64,000 nt of DNA from Rotaria macrura (taxonomy: Eukaryota; Rotifera; Eurotatoria; Philodinida; Philodinidae): NCBI GenBank assembly GCA_900239685.1, contig OENT01000346.1, positions 1 to 64,000 on the forward strand. Direction: 5' to 3'. Below are positions 39,426-50,261 of the stretch, in pieces. The notes beneath the pieces are model-generated. The model did not search any database. It had not been told where the DNA came from and worked only from the letters and a program-made list of their open reading frames with translations. Made by a program: the position numbers and the translations under genes. The first letter of the stretch is position 1, and each line of letters begins with the position of its first letter.

Positions 39426-40986
39426 TATGTTATCTATTTATGAATAATAATATATCAATATACATCTATATATATATATATATGTATTTAAATATTGAAT
39501 CAAATGAATACGAATAACGTCACGTTATTTATTTAGTGCTCTGTTTAAAAAAAACGAAAACAAATCATTGCATAAATATATAGATAGGAGCAGACAGATA
39601 TGTCGAAGAAGAGAAATACAACACAACATTACACATGTTTATCCATCGTCGTGTACGACCTGGATATTTCTATATAGAAATAAATGTATCTATCCAGCTA
39701 CATGAACGAAGAATCAAGAAAACGGATACTATTCTATTGTTAAGATATATCGAAAAATGAATAATGTTTTCTTTTTTCATTTCTTTTAACACGTGCTTGA
39801 GTTATATCTGTATTCGTCATGTATATCGTACTATGTATAGATGCTGATAGTATCATGATCAATTCTTTTTCTTTTCATGATTTATGGATATGGAATACAT
39901 AGTGATATTTTTTATTTTTCGAAGTATTTCTTATTTGCACAGCCGACAATCTTTGGAAAGCATTGTAATTTTTTCTTGTTCGTGTAAATTTTCCTACACG
40001 AATATCATCACATGATATATATATCCTCTGATCTGAAACTTGATTTTTTACATCGTCTACTATTGAAAAGAAAAAAGTTACTTCGATAGTTTAAACTAAT
40101 AAAGAATATGACTGTCTTCTACGCAGTTACATATAGCGTAAATTTTTACTACGCTCGTAAGTCCAGATAAATGAATCTTACAAACGGCGTAACATACTGT
40201 TTGTTTTTGATATTTTATTTTAAATATAAGTCCATGATATTTATACTTTTCCAATAAAGTATTCTCGTTGACATCTGTCCCTTTATGAAATTTCCTGTGA
40301 ATATTCCAAGTTTAATTTTTCTCGATGGAATTATATAACTTAAAATCCTACTATATTGATGGTGACAAGTTAAGAGACAGAACGTTTTTGCTTATATTAA
40401 CTTATACATATTTCTCAATGAAAAGTGATTTTTGAACTAAGATATGTTCATTTCGTTATTCAAAACACTGTCATAGAGTGAGCAAAGTCGTAATTAGAGA
40501 TAAAATCTTTTACATTCGCACATGCTCAGAGTTGCCTTACATGACTAAGAACGAGTATTGGAAGAGATCTTTCTTGTTATAAAGAATCATTCGTTGTACT
40601 AGCCCATATAGATTTTCACGACAAGGCCTCGTACTATTTTTATCTTCTATGAAAAGTAAAATCCTTTTCATAAATCTCTATTTGAATTATTATGCGAAAT
40701 ACACAGTTGTTATCCATCCGAAATTAATAGCTTCAGATTTTTCATTGTTGTTAATTATTATTATCATCTAGGTAAGGGTGTTTTTTAATTGATCAGATAA
40801 TGTCAAGAATTGTAATAGTGATTTTTAAACGCTAACTTAACGCAAAAGAATCAACTTGAACATATGAATAAGACAAGTACGTTATGAATGGCATGACTTG
40901 TTTATTCACTTTATTTGAAATTTTTTCCAGTTCATTGGCAAGTCAACGCTTCAGTTTATATTTCTTTTCAACATCGTTCTGTCACA
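39426..40986. other. Intergenic
   Basis: This stretch is the 5' flank of the RNA-binding protein gene and the 3' flank of the next minus-strand gene. A TA run lies near 39466-39482. No further gene is visible. Confidence 0.5.
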
Positions 40987-43900
40987 TCATCTAACATTTA
41001 ATCTAGATTCATTATCCATACAGACAAGAGTCATTTGATTAAATTCATCGAGTTCATCTTGACTATCAAATGAAATAATCGATTCCGTTGATTTTATTAG
41101 TGAATATTGACTCAATAACGGTACAGATATTTTAAGTATTTCAATATCATTATGTTGTACATTAATACAATTATTGATTGAGTGCGATATTTGATGTAAT
41201 TTAAATAATAATGGTAATCGTATATCACTATGTGATTCTATAGATGGAATATTAACAGATAATTCTGTTGGCGATTGTTCATTGACATTACGATGGCGGA
41301 TAGAATATCGATGTGGTAGTTTTGTTAATTGACTAGATATTAAATCATGTGATGGGATGTGATATTTAGGTTGTTCATCAATATAATCAAGTGCTTGATA
41401 TGGCGCTTGACTCCATAAAGAATTGGTTATTTCTTGCTGTTGTTCATTTGAATGTTGTATTGTAACCGTAACATCATGACGTATAATAAAAGAATTTTGT
41501 TTTTGTATCGAATCATTCGTAGATGAAGGTTTTTGTTTCAACAAAAAACACATTGTAAGAGTTATTAAGATACAAAATAGTGCAAGACAAATAATTAGAA
41601 TTAATCTATGAGAAAATATGTGTATTTTAGTTTAAAAGTATTATACTTGAGTTGAAATCTTTCATATTGTCGCACATCTAATATTTATAGATCTCTTAGG
41701 ATAGAAATTTCTTGTGAGGACATCCATCATTATAAAAAAAAACAAAGGATGATGAAATTTAACTCGAATAGTTGCTTACATAATGATTCTATGAAATGAA
41801 TTGTTCTTTGTTCGATTTCGATCTAATACATGTAATGTTATTTCGAATTCTAATTTTTCATAAGCATCATCACCAATACATATGTAAGTACCTAACATGA
41901 AAACGAGAAGATTCGTTATTTTTCTTTAGTTTATTTATCAAACCTTGCATTTGTTTAGTAATATTATTGAAGAAGATCGTTCGATTAGTTGATATTTGAT
42001 ATTTAGGTTGATATCTTTGATAATACCAAGCATATTTTAAATATTCTTTTGAACCATCAATCGGACCTAATGAAGATGAATCAAGAAATATGTATCATTC
42101 ATTTCCATTCAGGAGCTATGCATGTTTATTGACTGAACAACCCTATTACATGTTTCTTTATAGTTTGGTTGAAATTAGAATCCTGCTAGTGTATGAATTT
42201 CCTTACCCTACCCTACATATTTTTTTCGTACCCTAGCCCTACCCTAGGATAATAGGGTAGGGCTATAGGTCGCTAGTTAGCATAACAGTCTCAGATTATC
42301 TATTAGTAGATCATGGTGGAATGGTAATTAGGAAAGAATCGATCATTTGATGCAAATATTGGTTTGGACGAAAATAAAGTTCACGTGTAAATCCAATAAA
42401 TAAATGTGCCCTTTTCAGAAAAAAAATTTATGCAATCTTTGTCTTAGCTGATACTTTTATGAAATTATCCCTGGAGCATCATTGCAACTGATCGATTCTT
42501 GATAAGCAAGGGCACGTTGAACGAGAAAGTCTGTTATTTAAATCAGATCACTTTGTATTCCTATGTAAGGAAAGTATTTCTTTAAATGGCGTTCTAGTCA
42601 TTGCATGTAATATTGTTTAATCGAAAGCATTTGAAAACCACAAGTAGAACTCGTCAACTAGATTTGTTTTTGAAGTAGAAATCAAAATTACAACACATCC
42701 TTTGTGTATTACAGTTTATAATAAAGGTGACCGATTTCATGTGACTTAATTGTATCTGAACAAAGATCGGTATTCGAGAGAGAAAGAGAGAGGCTTGACT
42801 GCAAAAGATGTAGTGTTCTTTTTCTCTTGCTGGAATCATACACCAGCTGTTCCATGAGGATTAATGAGTACAATCGAATCTATTATTCATTGTATTTTTT
42901 CTGTTAATAAAGAAGATAGACTCTGGAGAATAGTCTGTCTACAGATCTAACCCATCATTTGCAATCGATTCATTTTTTCATGCACATGAAATCTTTTATC
43001 TGAAAAAATTCTTCGCGCAATTCTCGATTTATGTTTCGTTTGATAGATCCAATCAGATGCTTTTTATCAAAGGTTTAATGAAATAATTATAGCCCAAAAA
43101 GTAATATCTTTACATTGTATTTCAATAGTTTGACCTTGTTCTGTAAAAATATTTCGTATATGAACAATATCATTTGTGAAAAACATTTCACGATATGAAA
43201 TAAATTTTGTTTGACACGTTCCTAATATTTGAACATCTTTCTTCCATGGATTATGAATTGAATGTAAGTTGATCGTTGTAAATAATTCGTTTGTTGGTAT
43301 TGATGTTAGATTACTAAGATATACCATATTTTCTAATATATATTCACATGTTTTATCTGACGATTTGATTTGTGTTATTTGTTTATTTGTAAAAAGATGT
43401 TGTCGGTAAAATTCTATGCTTGTTTGATAAATATTTCGTTCGAATAAAAAAGCACGGCAATCATAAATTAATAATTGTGCAAACATTTGAATATTTAAAC
43501 GTGGATGAAGATAAATTTTATCTGTACATATCAACGAATTATTGAATGAATAGATTGCAAAACGTGTTTGTATTGTACAAAGATGTGAATAATTGTAAGA
43601 ATTCAAATAAATTAATGAAAGAAAAACATGTGAAAATAATGACGATGTTATATTTAATATTATCGTATCACTTCCATATTCAACTAGAATTGGACATATA
43701 TTCATGAGACAAATATAAGATGAATCTTCGATTTCGAATGTTTTCAAAAAAATTTTAATACGCTGTATGGTACGATTACCGAAATATTGTTCATCAAATA
43801 GTTGAATATCGACCTGAAGTAAGTATATAAGTATATTTTCAGAGTAGAAAACGAAGCGAAAAAAAAAGGAGAATTCTTTGATATTTCTTGAAAATTTGAC

Positions 43901-44084
43901 AACTCACTTGATATGCTGTTTGACAAGCAATACAATCAAGTGGTATCAATGGAATTTTTATTGGAGATCTATCATTTAAGAATAGATAATTTATAGGATT
44001 TGAATCTTGAAAACAAGTTCTATCTGCACCAATAAATATTAATTGAAAGAACATGTTATAGGCAAAAAGAAGTTGACTTGTCAT
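40987..44084 (-). CDS. Single-pass membrane protein with one Ig domain, unrecognised family
   Basis: Five minus-strand exons (43908-44084, 43114-43813, 41944-42066, 41780-41891, 40987-41605) join in phase to 576 codons plus stop. The N-terminus (MTSQLLFAYNMFFQLIFIGA) looks like a signal peptide. Residues 21-285 form a Cys-containing ectodomain with many Asn-X-Ser/Thr sites that I do not recognise. An Ig-like domain follows: C293, W306 (AWYYQRY) and C338 (GTYICIGDD). C293 is created by a splice junction (T|GT), which supports the model. A transmembrane helix spans about 371-393, and the roughly 180-residue cytoplasmic tail has no kinase or other known domain. It probably acts as a surface receptor or adhesion molecule; that is inference. 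Intron 2 (42067-43113) contains a perfect CCCTA-type hairpin. An unrelated partial gene on the same strand ends 173 bases upstream. Confidence 0.8.
42234..42265. repeat. Perfect 13-base hairpin of CCCTA/TAGGG units
   Basis: TAGCCCTACCCTA (42234-42246) is followed, after the six-base loop GGATAA, by its exact reverse complement TAGGGTAGGGCTA (42253-42265). Further CCCTA units lie just upstream (42203-42215 and 42229-42235). It lies within an intron of the Ig-domain gene. Confidence 0.85.
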
Positions 44085-44257
44085 GTTTATCTTCTTTGTA
44101 TCTCTGTTTTGCTCTATTTTCATTAGTTGTTTTTTGCCTTGTTTATTTTTTTTTTCATTTTCGATCAATAAAAATCATCAATAGAAATACACACACACAT
44201 GGTCTATAAAATTGCACCAGTCTTTAATGTTCTTATTCTTTGAAGAAAGNAAGTAGT

Positions 44258-44895
44258 TTATTGATTTGATTGCGGGTTACGTATAATGCCATCAGTTTCA
44301 ACACGAGCAATACGTCCTGTCGGACGAAAGTCTATATCGACAAAATGCGTATTTTCACCAGATGTTGTCGATTGTCTAGGTGCCGCCGTAGCTGCCATAT
44401 TACTTGTTCTAACTGTTGCCTGTGGACTACTACCACCGAGACTGACCGATATATTAATATCTACTACTATTGCACGTGTTTTACCAGGCAAAGAATTGCT
44501 AATAAAGCTGTTTTTTGTTGATTTTGCTGTATTATCAAAAGAAATATTTCGTAGATTAACTTCTTGACCTTTTGTAGCATGGGTGCCATTTAGATCCCTA
44601 TGTTCGAATTCAGACGTTGTCCGATTATTTATACTTTCTCTTTTGGTGTAGGCTAGAGAATTGGCGGAGTTGTTCATAGCTTCAGTATTTGCCAATATTT
44701 GACTTCGAACAGTGTGAGGAACATCATAATATCCCGGATTTTTTGGTTTTACAGCAACATTATCATTTACACGCTGAGTATATGTTTCAGTGGACCTCTC
44801 ATATCGAACACTGTCTTCACGAACTGTACCATTTTCTTGACGTGTTGTTCTCAGTTGTATTGTGTTCTGATTTTTTCTCTCGTCATCTTGATCGT
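44258..44895 (-). CDS. 3' exon of an unrecognised gene
   Basis: A single open exon of 638 bases starts after a CTAG acceptor (minus strand) and ends in TAA at 44258-44260; it begins with the last two bases of a codon. The roughly 211 residues are polar and Asn/Thr/Arg-rich, opening with DDQDDERKNQNTIQLRTTRQ and continuing through YERSTETYTQRVNDN. They end in a less biased segment with IVVDINISVSLGG, FVDIDFRPTGRIARVE and DGIIRNPQSNQ. No domain was recognised and no upstream exon was found in the 1.8 kb before the Ras-like gene. The sequence is most likely disordered and cytoplasmic or nuclear. An ambiguous base (N) lies at 44250, just past the stop. Confidence 0.5.
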
Positions 44896-46735
44896 CTAGA
44901 TTTTAATTTAAGATTTCAAAAAAAGCAAATCTCTCGATAAATGATTTAAAAATTATTACTTGAATGCCCGAATTCCATTGTCAATATTCAAATATCTTTT
45001 GTTCTTGTTACGCGTGTGACTTATAGTGTTAGAGTATTTAGTTTTATGAATGAAAAAAAAATGTCGGTATATCAAGGTAAAAAGTGTCCTCTTCATAAAT
45101 AGTTTCAGAAAAACGTCCACATTAGTCAGTGATAATACACATATCAACACACATCAGCGTCTTTTTATCAAAGAAAAATGTGAAGAAAAAACAAGTCCGA
45201 TAAAAACGAAACAAGTAGTTTCAACAATTAGCATCTATGTAAATAGTCATATAAAAATCTCTAGATGCATTATTTTTACAATTTCTAGTATATTGTACTT
45301 TGAAAATTTGAAAATAGACTGATATGATGAAGAATTCGTTTCGTTGCGGTCTCACACGTGCTTATGAAATAATAAACATACAGTTATCTACAGAAGTCGG
45401 TATTCGACACCTTTTTGCTATCCATGTTTGTGTAAAATATATTGACTAACAGAAGAAAAAACGAATTCTACCACAACAATGTTCTACTGCGCCCGAATTT
45501 TCATCATATAGTTTAGATTATGATAAGACTTTGTTGTTTGCCTTTGGTGAAATTCATTTCTACCATTAAATTTATCTATTTTTAACAAGTATGAATGAAT
45601 GAATTCATAATTCTTCTCATAGTCAGAGAAAAAAAAAATTCCAGTCAACAACAACCTAAATCGATAAATACAATATAGATCAGAATTGTTTCATGTTCAT
45701 ATTGATTCAAGAAAATAATTTTAATCAACAACAAAAACGAAATGCAGATTGTTATAACTCGTTGGATGATTAAAATATAGATTAAGCGTGTTTTACGTCA
45801 GATATTATTCTCAGACGATAATAAATGTTTTAAGATCGACAAAACGTTTATTCTTCTTTGCATAAAGAAAAAGAAAAAGTCTTTGTCATTCGCGAAACAA
45901 TTATTGACGTTTCTATCAATAGGATGACGTTTTCTTCCCATTGACATGAAACAAATTGACATACCATTAACTATAACTCTTCATACAAGTTAACGAAATT
46001 AAAATACCGATAATTTTCTTTTAGAAGCCTATAAAGCCCGTGGGTAAATATACATGAAACAAAATCTTGTGTTGGGAAAATTTCGCCCAACGATTATTTA
46101 TTTCAATGTGATGCAACTCATCATTGATTAAACTATAGAAATAGTTCTTAGCTGTTTGGTTGATCTATTAAATTTCAAATCAAATGAATATATACGTAAT
46201 CATTGTACGATTAACATGATGTTGTTTGTGTTGTAGTATTCGAACATTTTCTTAATAATTGATCTTTTGGTTTTTTTTTAAATATTTTATGCTATTATTC
46301 ATCTTCTTGAAATGCATTCTTTTTCCAAAGTAGTGTTGTTTAAAATCATTACTCGTACGTTTTCTCGTCATTCTTAATCGGCACAGAATCGATTAATAAG
46401 ATCATCTTTATGGATGATTATAACAAAACTTCATGCCTTGTCATGAATGAAATTTTTACTTTTGAATGAATTTTAAGTGCAATTGGCAGTTTTTATTCTC
46501 TTTACATTTTATAATTTAAATAAATCAACATAGGTTTTCTTTTTCAAAAAAAAATATTCCGCTTCTACATAAACATAAATCAAAAACCGGAAATTCATAT
46601 GAGATATTATATACATATTTGTATTCACTCAGACATTTTTCTAATGCTTTGTTTTCAAACATGCAAGGAAGAATGAAAAAAAAAAGAAATCAACCAACTG
46701 TTTAATAAATGTTCATTAATATTAGTTTGTATGAG
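44896..46735. other. Unresolved: probable intron or upstream region of the preceding minus-strand gene
   Basis: No exon could be tied in phase to the exon at 44895. Short open frames exist on both strands (for example 45050-45322 plus, and about 45800-45965 minus) without support. Confidence 0.4.
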
Positions 46736-47695
46736 TTATTGTTGTGCACAACTTTGTCTTTTGCTATTGGTACGTTGTTCTTTGTGGGAAGATAAGCTTG
46801 GATCGGATAAACGACGTGCTATATCAGAATTCTTTGTTATATTTATATTAGCCATATTTAAAAGACGCTGGAATGCATTAAGCACAGATTCACGTTCACG
46901 ACATGTTGTTTCAATATGATCTAACGTCCACTGATCATGCACAATAGTGTCAGCATAATCTCCACTGACTTCACGTAAGCCAATATCAACGTCACATTTA
47001 TTTCCAATAATAACCATTGGTATGGAGTTTTGTGTAAGATCAGTTTTTATTTCGAGAACAAGTTGACGCATCTTTTGAGCTATAGTAAATGAATACGCAT
47101 CATTAACAGCATAGACAATAAGAAACGCATCTCCACGTGCTATGGCAAGACGTCTCATAACAGGAAATTCGTCAATACCAGCTGTATCTAATATTTCAAG
47201 TACAATACGACGATCGGCAATTGATATTTCTGCACTATACATTTCATCAACAGTTTCTTTATGATCGGTAAGAAACTTTTCTTGTAAAAATTGTTGACAT
47301 AAACATGTTTTACCTATAATAAAGATGAACATGGAAAGAACTTACAGATCAAAATAATAATATATGTATAGCTTCTCGTTTTTTTCTTCTTATGATTATT
47401 TTTAGTTTATGATAATGTTATATGTACAAAGTTATATACTCATTAAGTCAATACAGTAAATAATCTCTAAGTCGTCTCGTAATTCTTACTGACCAACTTT
47501 CGTAGCGCCAAGTACAACAATTCGAAGTTTCTCTTGACAATCATGATCAATGGTTACAGATCGTTTTGCATGTAAGCTGTGACGTTGATTATGACCTGTT
47601 GCATAGTTACGACGCGAAGTTGAATTTGTTGATAAATGTGCATGATCATCATTAAGTTTTAATGAACCGATGTCTTCCGATAAGCCCGACGTCAT
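46736..47695 (-). CDS. Ras-like small GTPase, RASD/Rhes-like, with CAAX box
   Basis: Two exons (47494-47695 and 46736-47313) joined in phase 1 give 259 residues. The GTPase fold is clear: P-loop GATKVGKT at 63-70 (created across the splice), switch I around ETVDEMY at 87-93, G3 LDTAGIDEF at 109-117, G4 NKCD at 172-175 and a degenerate G5 ETTC at 202-205. The FPVMRRLAIARGDAFLIVY segment resembles the RASD1/Rhes branch. The residue at the Ras Gln61 position is Ile114, so intrinsic GTP hydrolysis is probably low. A 60-residue polar N-terminal extension precedes the fold, and the chain ends in CAQQ, a CAAX box expected to be farnesylated and to anchor the protein in membrane. A TTTAG acceptor-like site lies 24 bases before the ATG. 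Confidence 0.88.
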
Positions 47696-49949
47696 TGAAG
47701 TAAATGATCTGAACTTTTGGTCGAACTAAATATGATAGAAATGTAATTTTAATGAGTATATCCAGAATTTATACACATACTAATAGGATGTGCGTGTTCA
47801 ATCAACATCGACTGACATTTTCAAAGGAAGAGCTCATGACAATCAGACGAAACATATATATATATATATATATATATATGGCAATAGATAGAAGACGACA
47901 AACCAAGGAGAAAAAAGCAGCTGTGAAAAGGAGAAATCTCTCTTTTTTTTCTTTTCCGTTTTGCCTCAGTCTATGTGCTTGGAATGCTGCAAATTTATTT
48001 TTGCCTCTTATCGTTGTTAGTTTTCATCAAATAGATTAGACTTGTGCAATTGGCACGTTTGATTTCGTGTGAGTCTTTTTTCTTCTTCTCCACATAGACA
48101 CATATTAGTTCAATTCTTATACGCACACGCGCACACCTATTAATTTGAGTAACATTTTGTTACAGAGAATATTTATTAAATTTCCTTGAAAAATAAATTG
48201 AAAACAACTCGAACAACAAGACTAACAACCAGTAAAAAGACGAGAAAATTTTATTTCTCTTGCAATCAACTTAACTTGCATGATGATGAAAAGATTATTC
48301 TAGTCAAATCATCTGGGATTCATTTTCTTATTGACGAACGAATTTCATATTTAATGCTAAAAGCGATTAGATAATTTCATCGTACTCTTAACCTTCAATG
48401 AAATAGATGCAAATGTGACTAACTAAAATATTAAGCTGTTCAAAAAAAACCATAGAATCATTTATATACATTTCCTTCTACGTCATTTCATTGTAATACA
48501 TTCATTTTCCACATCAATACTAAATGTCGGATGCATTCATTTAATTTTTTTTCTACTTCGAAATAGGTCGAGTCTCAGAATTGTATAGAAAGTTCGATAA
48601 CTATCTAGTTATTAATTGTAAAGATAAAAACAAGAAGATTTTTATGAATAGTTTTCTCTTTGTTCTTCATAGATGTCTTGAGACAGACAAGAAAATTTTC
48701 TTCCAATCACTTTGTCTTAGTTATCCACAAGAATGATTACTTCGGCAGTTTGTTATTTATGACATAAATAAATTTAAAAAAAAAAGACAAAAGAAAGAAT
48801 TTCAAGAATTAAACGATTTGTAGCGTTTTTCAATAGTTTCATGTGCAACAAATAATCACTTTAGTAACTAAAAAGAATCATGCATGAATGATTTGTTCTA
48901 TTCTACTCATATTACATATTAATTTATTATTGTCGGAACATGAGAGACGAACAATCTGTTTTCGATTAAATATAATGGCATGGAGTTTATTGGATTTCTT
49001 TTTTTTTTTGCGTTTCACAGAGATTTACAGATGAAACCAATTATACGACTTCTTGTCACTTTTCTTTTTAATCATCGCCTATTCACTCACGTGTCGAAAT
49101 GACAATTTAATTAGACAAAAAATCGTGCCTTTAATGACATAGAGTTCTGTAAAAAGCAACAATGACAACGCTGAAACCCGGTTATCTCTCTATTTCTCTA
49201 TCTCGTGCCATGAAATTAGTCACTTGAGATAAAAGACATGTTAGCACCAAAAAGAAAGAAAGAAAGACAATTTCACAAGATTGCTCATAATAGCTCGAGC
49301 TATTCATAGTTTACATGGAAATATTTAATCATGCTAAACAGCATGAAATTCTGGCGTTCTTATGTTTAGAATATGTAGATATGTATTATTTGTATTTATC
49401 TTATGAAAAAAAACAACGATTCAACATTGAGAGATGAGGATTTCGTGCATATTGATTACATACAAACAATAGTTAAAATAATTGACTTGCGTGATGTAAA
49501 TCTGAAGTTATGTGATACATTTCATATGACTAGCAGCAAGTCATTTCCAAAGAAGACGAGATAATTAGTTGTGATATATATATATCAATTTAGAAGATAT
49601 ATATATGACATAAATACTTTTCTCTCTCTCATGACATTTGTGAGTACGATTAAAGAAATGTCTTGAGGAAATCGAACTATTATTCTAATAGAATGTCGTG
49701 AATGTATTCGATCAGCTGAAACGTTTTCCAATATAATCTTATAGTGATAGCATGAAAAGTTTTCTTTTTCATAGAACAACAAACAAGTGTGATAATGTTT
49801 CATTGAAGCTATTCGAAAATGTCGAAAAAATTAAATTAGAAAAAAAGTTTAAATTATATACTCATTCAATAATCATAATGACTGGAATCGCATGACTCTA
49901 TTAATACATGTAGTTTAAATTAAGTTTCAATAACGGTATACGTATTGAA
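47696..49949. other. Intergenic
   Basis: This is the 5' flank of the Ras-like gene. It carries a long AT repeat (47854-47879), a pyrimidine-rich tract around 47940-47970 and a short GA-type run near 49250-49265. No gene is supported. Confidence 0.5.
47854..47879. repeat. (AT)n microsatellite
   Basis: Thirteen uninterrupted AT units lie about 160 bases upstream of the Ras-like GTPase start codon. Confidence 0.9.
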
Positions 49950-50261
49950 TTAAGATGTATACTCTATATTGTGTTCATTAATATGCTTCTCATTTTCATA
50001 TGTTAATGAAGATGAATCATCCGAGTCTAATATTGAATGTGGTTCAGTTCTGTTACTATCAGGCTCAGAATAGATGGATTCATCATCATCATCATCGTCG
50101 TCGTCGTCGTCGTCCTCATCATCAACAACACCGATTGGATCAACGACAAATGGTAGAATAATAATTAATAAAATTGGTCCAATAATAAAACCAACTACAA
50201 CCAATATGCTACAAACAGCAAAGAATTCCTTGATGACATCGTTTTGTCTTTCAATAAAATT
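49950..50261 (-). CDS. Probable 3' exon of a membrane protein with acidic cytoplasmic tail
   Basis: The minus-strand frame opens after a CAGCATAG acceptor at 50262 and runs 104 codons to a stop at 49950. It reads NFIERQNDVIKEFF, then a strong hydrophobic helix (VGFIIGPILLIIILPFVV). A run of Asp/Glu (DDEDDDD...) follows, and then an acidic, Ser-rich tail with SIYSEPDSNRTEPHSIL and EYTS at the end. This looks like a transmembrane helix with its cytoplasmic end. No start codon lies in frame, so upstream exons are missing from the model. The Asp run is encoded by a GAT/GAC trinucleotide repeat. An opposite-strand open frame at 50074-50421 overlaps it; the acidic tail composition favours the minus strand. 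Confidence 0.4.
   Translation of the reverse strand, partial: NFIERQNDVIKEFFAVCSILVVVGFIIGPILLIIILPFVVDPIGVVDDEDDDDDDDDDDDESIYSEPDSNRTEPHSILDSDDSSSLTYENEKHINEHNIEYTS
50080..50123. repeat. Trinucleotide repeat (TCA/TCG)n encoding poly-Asp on the minus strand
   Basis: The plus strand reads TCATCATCATCATCGTCGTC and onward, giving an Asp/Glu run on the minus strand and a Ser run on the plus strand. Confidence 0.85.

Noticed and set aside
44270..44567. Plus-strand frames opposite the minus-strand exon
   Set aside because: They are antisense shadows; the minus-strand exon has an acceptor and a longer open frame.
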